Below are positions 7,668 to 16,872 of a DNA stretch of 64,000 bases, one piece after another (within the stretch, counting starts at the first letter, position 1; each line of letters starts with the position of its first letter). The notes below the pieces were generated by a model. It saw only the letters and a program-made list of their open reading frames with translations, made no database searches and had not been told where the DNA came from. Source of the stretch: an uncultured Eubacterium sp. (lineage in GTDB: Bacteria; Bacillota; Clostridia; Oscillospirales; Acutalibacteraceae); the NCBI RefSeq assembly GCF_934525195.1, contig NZ_CAKSZA010000002.1, forward strand, positions 62,001-126,000, in the 5' to 3' direction. The position numbers were made by a program, and so were the translations under genes.

Positions 7668-9048
7668 TACAATGTCAAGACGAAAGGAAGAGTTCGTTCC
7701 TGTTGATCCTAATGAAGTAAAGATTTATGCTTGCGGACCTACCGTATACAACTTTATTCATATCGGTAATGCAAGACCGCTTTGCGTATTTGATGTACTT
7801 CGCAGATATTTGGAATACAGGGGATATAATGTAAAATTTGTTCAGAATTTTACCGATGTTGATGATAAAATTATCAAGAGAGCAAATGAAGAAAACAGCA
7901 CTTTTGAAGAAATTTCAGAAAAGTATATCAAAGAATTTTGGACTGATGCGCACGGTCTTAATTTTAAAGACGCTACCGTTCATCCAAAGGCAACAGAGAA
8001 TATTGATGAAATTATAGAAATTATTAAAACTCTTGAAGAAAAGGGTTATGCTTATGCCGTTGACGGAGATGTTTATTACAGAACATTAAAATTTAGGGAT
8101 TACGGCAAACTTTCTCATCAGCCTATTGACGATTTACAATCGGGTGCAAGAATTGCTGTCGGAGATAAAAAAGAAGATCCACTTGATTTTGCTTTGTGGA
8201 AAGCCGCAAAAGAAGGCGAACCTTACTGGGATTCTCCATGGGGCAAAGGCAGACCGGGTTGGCATATTGAATGTTCTGCAATGAATAAAAGATACCTCGG
8301 TAATACAATTGATATTCATTGTGGCGGTCAGGACCTTATTTTCCCTCATCATGAAAATGAAATTGCACAGTCAGAGGCTGCAAACGGTTGTATGTTCTCA
8401 AAATACTGGATGCACAACGGTTATATCAATGTAGACAATGTAAAGATGAGCAAGTCACTCGGCAACTTTAAAACTGTTAGAGAAATTGCCGATGTTTACG
8501 GCTATGAGGTAATCAGATACTTCCTTATTTCTTCACATTATCGTTCACCGATTAACTATAATCTTGAGATTATTGAGCAATGCAAGTCTGCACTTGAAAG
8601 ACTTTATAACTGCCGTGAAAGCCTTGATTTTGCCATCAAGAATGCAAAGACAGATATTGCCGATGATGAAGAAATTATTTCTTTGATTGACAGCAGAAAA
8701 GAGCAGTTCATCAATTCTATGGATGATGACCTCAACACAGCTGACGGCATTGCTGCTGTATTCGATTTGGTAAGTGACATCAATACAAAAATCATCAACA
8801 AGGATGTATCAAAGAATGTTTGCCAAAAGGCTACCGATATGTTTGACGAGCTTACAGGCGTTTTGGGACTTGTTTATAACAGAAAGTCAAATGACATCAA
8901 TGACGATATTGAAAAGCTTATTGAGGAGCGCCAGCAAGCAAGAGCCAACAAAGATTGGGCAACTGCCGACAGAATTCGTGATGAACTAAAGGCACAGGGC
9001 ATCATTCTTAAAGACACACCTCAAGGTGTAACTTGGATTAAGGAATAA
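7654..9048 (+). CDS. cysS: Cysteinyl-tRNA synthetase
   Basis: A 464-residue class I aminoacyl-tRNA synthetase. It has the zinc-ligand Cys in YACGPTVYNF near residue 25, the HIGH-like motif HIGNARP, the WHIECSAM zinc segment and HHENEIAQSEA, and KMSKSLGN near residue 268. It charges tRNA-Cys. The ATG at 7654 has AAAGGAG 10 bases upstream; a TTG at 7645 is too close to the SD. It is in the T-box operon with cysE, so cysteine supply and cysteine charging respond to the same tRNA signal. Confidence 0.97.
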   Translation: MKIFNTMSRRKEEFVPVDPNEVKIYACGPTVYNFIHIGNARPLCVFDVLRRYLEYRGYNVKFVQNFTDVDDKIIKRANEENSTFEEISEKYIKEFWTDAHGLNFKDATVHPKATENIDEIIEIIKTLEEKGYAYAVDGDVYYRTLKFRDYGKLSHQPIDDLQSGARIAVGDKKEDPLDFALWKAAKEGEPYWDSPWGKGRPGWHIECSAMNKRYLGNTIDIHCGGQDLIFPHHENEIAQSEAANGCMFSKYWMHNGYINVDNVKMSKSLGNFKTVREIADVYGYEVIRYFLISSHYRSPINYNLEIIEQCKSALERLYNCRESLDFAIKNAKTDIADDEEIISLIDSRKEQFINSMDDDLNTADGIAAVFDLVSDINTKIINKDVSKNVCQKATDMFDELTGVLGLVYNRKSNDINDDIEKLIEERQQARANKDWATADRIRDELKAQGIILKDTPQGVTWIKE

Positions 9049-9052
9049 AACT

Positions 9053-10183
9053 ATGGTTGACAGGGTTAAATTTAAGGATGTCGAGGTTTCACGATTAGGG
9101 CTTGGCAATATGCGTTTGCCATGCAAAACCCCGATAAAAAGAGAGTCAAATCCTCTCATTGATTACGACAAGGCACAACAAATAGTTGATATGGCATATA
9201 AAAACGGCGTCAATTATTTTGATACTGCGTATATGTATCACTGTGGCAAAAGTGAGAAATTTATTGGTCAAGCACTTAAAAAGTACCCAAGAGACAGTTA
9301 TTTTTTAGCTGATAAACTTCCGATTTGGATGTGCAAATCTCCTGCCGATATGGAAAAGATATTCAACAAACAGCTTCAGCGTACCGGAATTGATTGTTTT
9401 GATTTCTATCTTCTTCATTCGCTTGATAAGGATAATTTTGCAAAGTGTGAAAAATACGGCGCTTACGATTTTGTTCTTAAAAAGCAGGCAGAGGGATTGG
9501 TTAAAAATATCGGCTTTTCATTCCACGGAACAGTTGAAGATTTGAAGAAAATCATTTCTGCACATCATTGGGACTTTGCTCAAATTCAGATGAACTACCT
9601 TGATTGGAAAAATCAGGACGCAAAAACGCAATATCAAATTTTGACCGATGCAGGTATTCCTATAATCGTTATGGAACCTGTAAGAGGCGGAAAACTTGCG
9701 GATTTGCCGAAAGATGCAGAAACTCTTTTGAAGAAAAACGCTCCCGAAAAAAGCGTTGCTTCTTGGGCTATGAAGTTTGTTGCAAGTTATGACAATGTCA
9801 TCACTATTCTTAGCGGTATGAATTCATTGGAGCAAATGCAGGATAACGTCAATACTTTGACTGATTTTGTTCCTATGAATGAAAATGAATTCAAAGTTTG
9901 CGAGAATGTTGCGTCTATCATTAATAAAATCGACATTATTCCGTGTACGGGTTGCGATTATTGTGCCGACTGTCCAAAGAGTGTGAAAATCAGCACGATA
10001 TTTGATGTGTATAATAAGCTCAAAACAGGGGATTACACCGAATTTCAAGCCAAGAATAAATACAAAAACATTGATGTGAATCATACTGCTTGCGTAAAAT
10101 GTGGCAAGTGCAAGGAGCATTGCCCACAGGGAATTGACATTCCGAATGAGTTGGCAGGAAAAATCAACGATTTGTTTTCATAA
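9053..10183 (+). CDS. Aldo/keto reductase with C-terminal 4Fe-4S domain
   Basis: A 376-residue protein. Residues 1-270 form an aldo/keto reductase barrel: the catalytic Asp-Tyr region is NYFDTAYMYHCG, and the Lys and His are in ADKLP and LLHSLD. Residues about 298-360 hold two iron-sulphur motifs, CTGCDYCADCP and CVKCGKCKEHCP. This AKR-ferredoxin fusion family is common in anaerobes and is thought to be a redox enzyme; the substrate is unknown. It begins 4 bases after cysS and shares its T-box-controlled transcript, though no link to cysteine metabolism is evident. Confidence 0.9.
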   Translation: MVDRVKFKDVEVSRLGLGNMRLPCKTPIKRESNPLIDYDKAQQIVDMAYKNGVNYFDTAYMYHCGKSEKFIGQALKKYPRDSYFLADKLPIWMCKSPADMEKIFNKQLQRTGIDCFDFYLLHSLDKDNFAKCEKYGAYDFVLKKQAEGLVKNIGFSFHGTVEDLKKIISAHHWDFAQIQMNYLDWKNQDAKTQYQILTDAGIPIIVMEPVRGGKLADLPKDAETLLKKNAPEKSVASWAMKFVASYDNVITILSGMNSLEQMQDNVNTLTDFVPMNENEFKVCENVASIINKIDIIPCTGCDYCADCPKSVKISTIFDVYNKLKTGDYTEFQAKNKYKNIDVNHTACVKCGKCKEHCPQGIDIPNELAGKINDLFS

Positions 10184-10195
10184 TTTAATATGACT

Positions 10196-10232
10196 AAAAA
10201 AAAGAGCAAACCTCAATTGGTTTGCTCTTTAA
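10196..10232. terminator. Bidirectional intrinsic terminator
   Basis: AAAGAGCAAACC (10201-10212) pairs perfectly with GGTTTGCTCTTT (10219-10230). A run of A on the left and T on the right allow it to end both the cysE operon and the convergent dap operon. Confidence 0.9.
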
Positions 10233-10243
10233 TGTTTTTCGTT

Positions 10244-10996
10244 TTATTTTACAAGTTCTGCCATATCATACATACCGGCTTCTTTGCCTGCCATAAATAC
10301 AGCAGCATTTACAGCGCCGACAGCGAAAACTTCTTTTGATCTTGCCGAGTGAGAAAGTGTGATAATCTCATCTCTGCCTGCAAAAATAATTTCGTGCTCA
10401 CCAACGATTGTTCCGCCTCTGATTGAATGAATACCGATTTCGTTCTTTGTGCGCTTTTCACGCTTTGAATGACGGTCGTATTCATATTTCATACGGTTGT
10501 CGAGTTCCTCATTGATAGCATCTGCAAGCATAAGCGCAGTGCCCGAAGGAGCGTCAATCTTTTGATTATGATGCTGTTCAACAATTTCGATATCGAACTC
10601 ATCACCCAAAAGTGCAGCCGCTTTCTTTGCAAGAGTTGCAAGAAGATTGATGCCCAAGCTGTAATTGTATGTGAAGAACACAGGACATTCTTTTGAAGCA
10701 TCTGCAATCTTTTTCTTTTGGCAATCGTCATAACCTGTTGTAGCAATTACAAGAGCAGTTTTTGTGTTCTTGCCATATTCCAAAAGATTTTCAAGAAGTG
10801 ACGGGTTTGAAAAGTCAATAACAACATCTGCTTCTTCTTTTACATCCAAAATGCTTTCGTAAACAGGGAAGTCGGTCATATTGTTGTTGAACTTGTCAAC
10901 ACCTGCAACGATAGTTGCATCATCACGGTTCGCAACAATGTTTTGGATTACTCCACCCATTTTACCACAGCATCCTGATAATATAATTCTTGTCAT
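10244..10996 (-). CDS. dapB: 4-hydroxy-tetrahydrodipicolinate reductase
   Basis: A 250-residue protein with an N-terminal dinucleotide-binding motif (SGCCGKMGGVI) and the DapB active-site segment VEQHHNQKIDAPSGTA near residues 140-155. It reduces hydroxy-tetrahydrodipicolinate to tetrahydrodipicolinate in lysine and meso-diaminopimelate synthesis. It is the last gene of asd-dapA-dapB on the minus strand, 19 bases after dapA. Confidence 0.97.
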   Translation of the reverse strand: MTRIILSGCCGKMGGVIQNIVANRDDATIVAGVDKFNNNMTDFPVYESILDVKEEADVVIDFSNPSLLENLLEYGKNTKTALVIATTGYDDCQKKKIADASKECPVFFTYNYSLGINLLATLAKKAAALLGDEFDIEIVEQHHNQKIDAPSGTALMLADAINEELDNRMKYEYDRHSKREKRTKNEIGIHSIRGGTIVGEHEIIFAGRDEIITLSHSARSKEVFAVGAVNAAVFMAGKEAGMYDMAELVK

Positions 10997-11015
10997 TTAT
11001 ACTTCCTCTGAAATC

Positions 11016-11906
11016 TTATTTTATAAGTCCGTACTTTTGCATAACGCTCTTTACATATTCTGTGTGTTCATCAGTCATTTCGCAAAGAGGCATCTTGCAA
11101 GGTCCTGCTGCCCAGCCCATCATATTGCAAGCAGCCTTTACAGGAATTGGGTTAACTTCAACAAACATAGCGTTTGCAAGCTCAAGATAATCAGCCATCA
11201 TCTTTGTGCACTTGTTTGCATCGCCGTCAAGATAAGCCTGAACCATATCGTGAGTTTCCTGTGGGCAAATGTTTGAAAGTACAGAGATAACACCCTTACC
11301 GCCACAAGCCATAACTGCAGGGATTTGGTCGTCGTTACCGCTCCAAATGTTGAGGTCATCACCGCAAAGTGCGTGAATCTTCATAACCTGACTGATGTTG
11401 CCTGATGCTTCCTTAACACCATTGATTCTTGGAAGCTTTGAAAGTTCCTTGAGAGTTTCAGGAGCGATGTTTACACCTGTTCTTGACGGAACATTGTAAA
11501 GAATGATAGGTACATTTGTTGCATCATGATACATTGTGTAGTGCTTGATAAGACCCTTTTGCGTGCACTTGTTGTAGTAAGGAGTAACAAGAAGTAAAGC
11601 GTCAACGCCATATTCGCAAGCCTTTACAGCAAGTTCAAGTCCACATTCTGTGTTATTTGAGCCGGCACCTGCAATAACAGGTATTCTGCCGTTAACATAA
11701 TCAACACAGAATTTAATTGCTTCAAGGTGGTGAACGGTTCTGAGAGTTGAGCTTTCACCTGTTGTACCGCAGATAACAATAGCGTCTGTGCCGTTGTCAA
11801 TCTGCCAATCAATAAACTTCTTAAATTCATCGTAATTAATGCTGAAGTCATCATTCATAGGAGTAATGATAGCAACAGCTGAACCTGTAAATACCGGATT
11901 CTTCAT
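11016..11906 (-). CDS. dapA: 4-hydroxy-tetrahydrodipicolinate synthase
   Basis: A 296-residue aldolase-class TIM barrel. It contains CGTTGESSTL near residue 45, the Tyr of LYNVPSRTG near 136 and the Schiff-base Lys in GVKEASG near 164. It condenses pyruvate with aspartate semialdehyde. Its position between asd and dapB supports the DapA role, unlike the second family member at 52703, which lies in a sialic-acid locus. Confidence 0.97.
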   Translation of the reverse strand: MKNPVFTGSAVAIITPMNDDFSINYDEFKKFIDWQIDNGTDAIVICGTTGESSTLRTVHHLEAIKFCVDYVNGRIPVIAGAGSNNTECGLELAVKACEYGVDALLLVTPYYNKCTQKGLIKHYTMYHDATNVPIILYNVPSRTGVNIAPETLKELSKLPRINGVKEASGNISQVMKIHALCGDDLNIWSGNDDQIPAVMACGGKGVISVLSNICPQETHDMVQAYLDGDANKCTKMMADYLELANAMFVEVNPIPVKAACNMMGWAAGPCKMPLCEMTDEHTEYVKSVMQKYGLIK

Positions 11907-11929
11907 AATAGTATATTCTCCTTAATAGA

Positions 11930-13012
11930 TTAGTCAAAATAACCTTCAGCGGCAAGCAATTCTGCAAGCAATACTGCACCGCCTGCTGCACCACGAAGTG
12001 TGTTGTGAGAAAGACAAACAAACTTGTATTGATACTGTGTGTCCTCTCTGAGTCTGCCGATAGAAACTGCCATACCGTTTTCAAGCATACGCTCTGAATG
12101 AATTTGCGGTCTGTCAGGCTCTGTGAAGTAGTTGAGGAAATGCTTTGGTGCAGACGGAAGCTCAAGCTCTTGTGCTCTGCCCTTAAAGTTGTTCCAAATA
12201 TCAATCATTTCTTCTTTTGTTGGCTTCTTTTCAAAGTTTACAAATACTGCGCCGAGGTGACCGTTTGAAACAGGAACTCTGATGCACTGTGCTGTAAAGT
12301 TAGGCTTTGTAGCGTTTTCAATGTGGTCGCCTTCGATTTTACCCCAAAGTTTGAGAGGCTCTTTTTCGCTCTTCTCTTCTTCGCCACCGATGTATGGAAT
12401 AACATTGTCGATCATTTCAGGCCATGTTTCAAATGTTTTACCTGCACCTGAAATAGCTTGGTATGTGCAAACCAAAACATCTTTTACACCGAACTTGTCG
12501 TGAAGAGGGAAGAGGGCAGGAACATATGACTGAAGTGAGCAGTTTGACTTAACTGCGATGAAACCACGTTTTGTGCCGAGTCTCTTTCTCTGTTCAGGAA
12601 TGATGTGGATATGCTCAGCATTAAGCTCAGGCACAACCATAGGAACATCAGGAGTGAATCTGTGAGCAGAGTTGTTTGAAACAACAGGGCACTCGTGCTT
12701 TGCGTATTCTTCCTCAAGAGCCTTGATTTCGTCCTTTTTCATATTTACTGCACAAAATACGAAATCAACCATTGAAGTGATTTCTTCAATATCGTTGGTA
12801 GCGTCCATAACTACCATTTCTTTATATTTATCTGCAAGCGGTGTGTCCATACACCATTTGTTGCCGATAACCTCGCCATAAGGTTTGCCTGCCGATCTTG
12901 ATGATGCTGCAAGCACAACAACATTGAACCATGGGTGATTTTCAAGCAAGGTCATAAATCTTTGACCTACCATACCTGTGGCACCTACGATGCCGACATT
13001 AAATTTTTTCAT
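11930..13012 (-). CDS. asd: Aspartate-semialdehyde dehydrogenase
   Basis: A 360-residue protein with the N-terminal NADP fold VGIVGATGMVGQRF, the catalytic Cys in VKSNCSLQS near residue 155, and the His in HLGAVF. It resembles the longer archaeal/fungal-type ASADH subgroup rather than the E. coli form. It reduces aspartyl phosphate to the semialdehyde shared by lysine, threonine and methionine synthesis. It leads the asd-dapA-dapB operon. No lysine riboswitch is recognisable in its short leader. Confidence 0.95.
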   Translation of the reverse strand: MKKFNVGIVGATGMVGQRFMTLLENHPWFNVVVLAASSRSAGKPYGEVIGNKWCMDTPLADKYKEMVVMDATNDIEEITSMVDFVFCAVNMKKDEIKALEEEYAKHECPVVSNNSAHRFTPDVPMVVPELNAEHIHIIPEQRKRLGTKRGFIAVKSNCSLQSYVPALFPLHDKFGVKDVLVCTYQAISGAGKTFETWPEMIDNVIPYIGGEEEKSEKEPLKLWGKIEGDHIENATKPNFTAQCIRVPVSNGHLGAVFVNFEKKPTKEEMIDIWNNFKGRAQELELPSAPKHFLNYFTEPDRPQIHSERMLENGMAVSIGRLREDTQYQYKFVCLSHNTLRGAAGGAVLLAELLAAEGYFD

Positions 13013-13097
13013 AAATAATTCTCCTTAGAACTTGTATTATTTATCATTTTGCAATATAATAGACAAAGTGCAATTCGCACAAGATAATTTAGTATAT

Positions 13098-13127
13098 ATA
13101 ATATCACTATTTATATATGAATGTCAA
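13098..13127 (-). promoter_or_regulatory. asd operon promoter
   Basis: On the minus strand TTGACA (13122-13127) and TATTAT (13098-13103) are 18 bp apart. The same AT-rich core reads TATAAT on the + strand (13097-13102), with only a poor TTCGCA -35 (13074-13079), so a divergent queA promoter here is possible but weaker. A short dyad, GTGC (13068-13071) with GCAC (13077-13080), lies between the promoters. Confidence 0.6.
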
Positions 13128-13158
13128 TTAATAATTATATAAATTTGGAGAATATTTG

Positions 13159-14196
13159 ATGAAAACTTCTGACTTTTATTATGATTTGCCTCAAGAACTT
13201 ATCGCTCAGACCCCAATGGAGCCGAGAGATATGTCAAGACTTATGGTTATTGACAAGAATACAGGCGAGATAGAACACAAAATCTTTAGAGATTTAACCG
13301 ATTATTTAAGACCCGGCGACTGCCTCATTTTGAATGATACAAGAGTTATTCCTGCAAGAATTTACGGTGTGAAAAAAGAAACAGGCGCTGTTGTTGAATT
13401 TTTGCTTTTGAAGCAAAGTGAAAATAATGTGTGGGAATGTCTTTGCAAACCCGGCAAAAGAGCAAAGGTCGGTACATCTTTTGTGTTTGGCGATGGAATT
13501 GTTGAATGTGATGTTATAGATGTAACCGATGACGGCAACAGAAAGGTTCAATTCAAATGCGATTCCAAAGAAATATATACAATATTGGACAAGATTGGCA
13601 AAATGCCTCTCCCACCATATATTACGGAAGAACTCCAAAATGGTGAATTGTATCAAACCGTTTATTCAAAAGAACTGGGTTCTGCGGCAGCTCCGACAGC
13701 CGGTTTGCACTTTACCGAGGAAATGCTCAAACAAATTGAAGATAAAGGTATTAAGATTGGCTATGTAACGCTTCATGTAGGTCTTGGTACATTCAGACCT
13801 GTAAAGGTTGACGATGTTACAAATCACAAAATGCACAGTGAACATTATCATATCAGCAAGGAAACCGCAGATTTGATTAATGATACAAAGAAAAACGGCG
13901 GCAGAGTTATTGCGGTTGGTACAACAAGCACAAGAACTCTTGAATCTGTCGCAACCAAAAACGGCTGTATTTGTGAGGACGAGGACGACACTTCAATTTT
14001 TATCTATCCGGGATACGAATTCAAATGTATTGACGGCTTGGTAACAAATTTCCATTTGCCTGAAAGCACATTGATTATGCTTATTTCGGCGTTTGCAGGT
14101 TATGACAATGTAATGAATGCTTACAAAATCGCAGTGAAAGAGAAATACAGATTTTTCTCATTTGGCGATGCGTGCTTCTTTGCAGATATAAAATAA
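13159..14196 (+). CDS. queA: S-adenosylmethionine:tRNA ribosyltransferase-isomerase
   Basis: A 345-residue QueA, starting MKTSDFYYDLPQELIAQ with the family motifs EPRDMSRLMV, LILNDTRVIPARI and APTAGLHFTEE, and VGLGTFRPV. It makes epoxyqueuosine in tRNA wobble position 34. ATG 13159 is preferred over the TTG at 13156 because GGAG is 8 bases upstream. It is followed 9 bases later by tgt, the previous step of the same pathway. Confidence 0.97.
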   Translation: MKTSDFYYDLPQELIAQTPMEPRDMSRLMVIDKNTGEIEHKIFRDLTDYLRPGDCLILNDTRVIPARIYGVKKETGAVVEFLLLKQSENNVWECLCKPGKRAKVGTSFVFGDGIVECDVIDVTDDGNRKVQFKCDSKEIYTILDKIGKMPLPPYITEELQNGELYQTVYSKELGSAAAPTAGLHFTEEMLKQIEDKGIKIGYVTLHVGLGTFRPVKVDDVTNHKMHSEHYHISKETADLINDTKKNGGRVIAVGTTSTRTLESVATKNGCICEDEDDTSIFIYPGYEFKCIDGLVTNFHLPESTLIMLISAFAGYDNVMNAYKIAVKEKYRFFSFGDACFFADIK

Positions 14197-14205
14197 GGAG
14201 TTAAT

Positions 14206-15339
14206 ATGGGATATAAATTATTAAAGACAGAAAATAAGGCAAGACGAGGCGAATTCTCAACTGTTCACGGCACGGTTCAAACCCCTTGTTTTATGAATGT
14301 TGCAACTGTTGCCGCAATAAAAGGCGGTCTTTCAACTGTTGATTTAAAAGAAGTCGGCGCACAGGTTATGCTTTGCAACACCTATCATCTTCATGTAAGA
14401 CCTGGTGACGACAAGGTCAAAACTCTTGGCGGACTACATAAATTTACAAATTGGGACAGACCGATTTTGACCGATTCGGGTGGATTTCAGGTTTTTTCTC
14501 TTGCAAAGCTCAATAAGATTACCGAGGAAGGAGTTACTTTCAACTCTCATGTTGACGGCAGAAAAATCTTTATGGGGCCTGAAGAAAGTATGCAAATTCA
14601 GTCAAATTTAGGCTCTACAATCGCAATGGCTTTTGATGAATGTGTTGCAAATCCTGCAAAGTACGAATATTCAAAAGAGGCTTGTGCCCGTACTTTAAGA
14701 TGGCTTGAGCGATGCAAAGTTGAGATGGACAGACTTAACTCTTTGCCTGACACAATCAATAAAAATCAAATGTTATTCGGAATCAATCAGGGTTGCACCT
14801 TTGATGATTTGAGAGTTGAGCATATGAAAGAAATTGCAAAGTTGGATCTTGACGGTTATGCTATCGGAGGCCTTGCAGTAGGTGAGCCGAAAGAGGATAT
14901 GTATCGAATTATCTCTGCCGTTGAACCGTTTGCTCCTGTTGATAAGCCAAGATACCTTATGGGTGTCGGTACTCCGGGTAATATTCTTGAGGGTGTCGGC
15001 CGAGGTGTAGACCTTTTTGACTGCGTTATGCCTGCAAGAAATGCCCGTCACGGTCAGCTATTTACTAAAAAAGGTATAATTAATATCAACAATGCCAAGT
15101 ATATCCTTGACGACCATCCGATTGATGACGAATGCCAATGTCCGACTTGTCGCAATTATTCAAGAGCTTATGTTCGACATCTTCTTAAAGCAGGAGAAAT
15201 GCTTGGTATGCGTCTTGCGGTTATGCATAATCTTTATTTCTACAATAACCTTATGACCGAAATCAGAGAGAATATCGACAATAATTCATTTGAAGATTAC
15301 AAAAACGAATATGTTGACAAATTGGATACAAGAATTTAA
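14206..15339 (+). CDS. tgt: Queuine/preQ1 tRNA-guanine transglycosylase
   Basis: A 377-residue TIM-barrel enzyme. Catalytic Asp lies in LTDSGGFQVFSL near residue 90, the second Asp in LFDCVMPARNARHG near 265, and the zinc site is CQCPTCRNYSRAYVRHL near 305-320. It exchanges guanine 34 for preQ1 in tRNAs with GUN anticodons. Paired with queA. SD AAGGAG precedes the ATG by 5 bases. Confidence 0.98.
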   Translation: MGYKLLKTENKARRGEFSTVHGTVQTPCFMNVATVAAIKGGLSTVDLKEVGAQVMLCNTYHLHVRPGDDKVKTLGGLHKFTNWDRPILTDSGGFQVFSLAKLNKITEEGVTFNSHVDGRKIFMGPEESMQIQSNLGSTIAMAFDECVANPAKYEYSKEACARTLRWLERCKVEMDRLNSLPDTINKNQMLFGINQGCTFDDLRVEHMKEIAKLDLDGYAIGGLAVGEPKEDMYRIISAVEPFAPVDKPRYLMGVGTPGNILEGVGRGVDLFDCVMPARNARHGQLFTKKGIININNAKYILDDHPIDDECQCPTCRNYSRAYVRHLLKAGEMLGMRLAVMHNLYFYNNLMTEIRENIDNNSFEDYKNEYVDKLDTRI

Positions 15340-15347
15340 AATAGTTC

Positions 15348-15376
15348 TTGCAATTATTTGACAGATACTATATAAT
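15348..15376 (+). promoter_or_regulatory. yajC promoter
   Basis: TTGCAA (15348-15353) and TATAAT (15371-15376), 17-bp spacer. A TTGACA at 15358-15363 is too close to this -10 to serve it. Confidence 0.7.
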
Positions 15377-15408
15377 TGTAGTACTTAATGTATTTTAGGA
15401 GGAAAAAA

Positions 15409-15813
15409 ATGACTTCAATATTATTAATGCAAGCAGCACAACAGTCGGCTAATCCAAAGGCAGGTTCAACATCTTATATTATACTTATGGTGGTACTTGT
15501 TGCCGTTATGTATTTTATGATGATTCGTCCACAAAAGAAGCGTCAAAAGGAAGAACAGGAAATGCGTTCTTCTCTTGAAATCGGCGATGAAATCATTACA
15601 ATCGGCGGTATCGTTGGCAAGGTAGTTACAATCAGAGAAGAAGATTTGATTATCGAAACAGGTGCTGACAGAAACAAGATGAAGATTCAACGTTGGGCTG
15701 TAAACACAAATGTCACCAAGACAGAACAGCACAAGAAAGAAGTTGAAAAGGCAAGAGAAGCTGCCAAGGAAAAGAAAGAAGCTAAAAAGTCAGGCAAGAA
15801 GTCAGACAAATAA
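15409..15813 (+). CDS. yajC: Preprotein translocase subunit YajC
   Basis: A 134-residue protein with a single transmembrane segment (about residues 24-42) followed by the YajC signature MIRPQKKRQKEEQEM and EIGDEIITIGGIVGKV. The C-terminus is a long, charged Lys/Glu tail. YajC associates with SecDF-YidC at the membrane. The start at ATG 15409 has AGGAGG 8 bases upstream; an upstream ATG at 15388 would put the SD inside the gene. The queA-tgt-yajC order is widely conserved. Confidence 0.95.
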   Translation: MTSILLMQAAQQSANPKAGSTSYIILMVVLVAVMYFMMIRPQKKRQKEEQEMRSSLEIGDEIITIGGIVGKVVTIREEDLIIETGADRNKMKIQRWAVNTNVTKTEQHKKEVEKAREAAKEKKEAKKSGKKSDK

Positions 15814-15834
15814 TTAGTGTAATAAACAAATCAA

Positions 15835-15877
15835 CCCCCGAATATCTTGTAATAAAGAATATTCGGGGGATTTTTTT
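15835..15877 (+). terminator. Terminator hairpin abutting the next start codon
   Basis: CCCCCGAATAT (15835-15845) pairs perfectly with ATATTCGGGGG (15859-15869), then seven T. The T run ends at the base before the ATG of the next gene, and the only SD-like sequence of that gene (GGGGGA) is the 3' arm. It could act both as a yajC terminator and as a translational lock. Confidence 0.85.
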
Positions 15878-16258
15878 ATGAAAAAAACTGATAGTGTACT
15901 TTTAGGATTTGTTCTGAAATCTGTATTTTTATCAATTGTTTTTGTCGCTTTCTTGACCGCAGTTTTTACTAAATTAACAATGATGTTTGATTTAGACATT
16001 TCTTATTGTTCATATTTTGGATATGTCGTTTTATTTATTGCAAGTTTTGCTACAGCTTTTTTAACAACGATAAATTTTAAAAACAGCCTTGTTTTAATGT
16101 GTATATTGTCAAATATTCCTGCTATAATACTCTCGGTAATAAATTCTATTATAAATAAATCGTTTTTTCAGCTTGTAATATGCGCTGTGATTATTATTGT
16201 TGGGAGTTTGCTTTCGGCAATCATAAATGCAAAAAGAACAAGAAAGTTTAAGGTATAA
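15878..16258 (+). CDS. TIGR04086-like membrane protein (YrzE type)
   Basis: A 126-residue, very hydrophobic protein with four predicted transmembrane segments (about 8-30, 42-62, 68-88, 95-115) and a short basic C-terminus (NAKRTRKFKV). Size, topology and position beside yajC fit the TIGR04086/YrzE family of Firmicutes membrane proteins, function unknown. It starts directly after a terminator T run. It ends 2 bases before spoIIM, so the two are likely co-expressed. Confidence 0.65.
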   Translation: MKKTDSVLLGFVLKSVFLSIVFVAFLTAVFTKLTMMFDLDISYCSYFGYVVLFIASFATAFLTTINFKNSLVLMCILSNIPAIILSVINSIINKSFFQLVICAVIIIVGSLLSAIINAKRTRKFKV

Positions 16259-16260
16259 AA

Positions 16261-16872
16261 ATGAAAAGTATTGTTGTTTCAAAACAAAAATTTAATTTTG
16301 AAAATTTTGTAGAAAGTAACCGTCAATTCATTTATCTTTTGCTGATATATATTGCAGGAGTTTTGGCAGGTTCATTACTTTTCAGAAGCCTTGAACTTTC
16401 AAAATTTTCGAATCTTTTGAGTGATTTTTTAACAATAAAAAGCGACAGTCTGCTTTCCGTGGTAATTGACAGACTGTCGGTTTATTTGTTGATTTATACC
16501 ATAACGATTTTGCTTGGATTATGTATCATCGGTTTTCCGATAATAAATGCCGTACCGTTTCTTTGCGGATTTGAAATCGCTGTGAAAATAGCATTTTATT
16601 ATAATATGTATTCGCTAAAGGGGATAGGGTACTCACTTTTGATGATTGTTCCCGAAGCTTCGGCATTTATGGTGATTTTGTTTTTTACAATTTCGTCTTC
16701 AAAAGAACTTAGCAAAAATATTTTTGATATTTCACTTCAAAAAAACAATGAAAAACAGCTTGTTTTAAAGGATTATCTAAAATCATTTTTAATTTATGGA
16801 ACTGAAATTACGGCAATATCATTTGTAAATTCACTGATTATATTTTTGCTGAATTCAATAATTAAGATGTAA
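16261..16872 (+). CDS. spoIIM: Stage II sporulation protein M (SpoIIM)
   Basis: A 203-residue membrane protein with about five hydrophobic segments and the order of features seen in SpoIIM/DUF95 proteins, including the GFPIINAVPFLCGFEIAVK-like central segment and VPEASAFMVILF. SpoIIM forms the DMP engulfment complex with SpoIID and SpoIIP, thinning septal peptidoglycan. A Xer gene lies next to it, as in other Firmicutes, but convergent here: the two stop codons overlap by 11 bases. The start follows the preceding stop by 2 bases with a weak SD. Confidence 0.8.
   Translation: MKSIVVSKQKFNFENFVESNRQFIYLLLIYIAGVLAGSLLFRSLELSKFSNLLSDFLTIKSDSLLSVVIDRLSVYLLIYTITILLGLCIIGFPIINAVPFLCGFEIAVKIAFYYNMYSLKGIGYSLLMIVPEASAFMVILFFTISSSKELSKNIFDISLQKNNEKQLVLKDYLKSFLIYGTEITAISFVNSLIIFLLNSIIKM

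Noticed and set aside
13013..13097. Lysine riboswitch upstream of asd
   Set aside because: The leader is under 90 bases and lacks the conserved L-box core.
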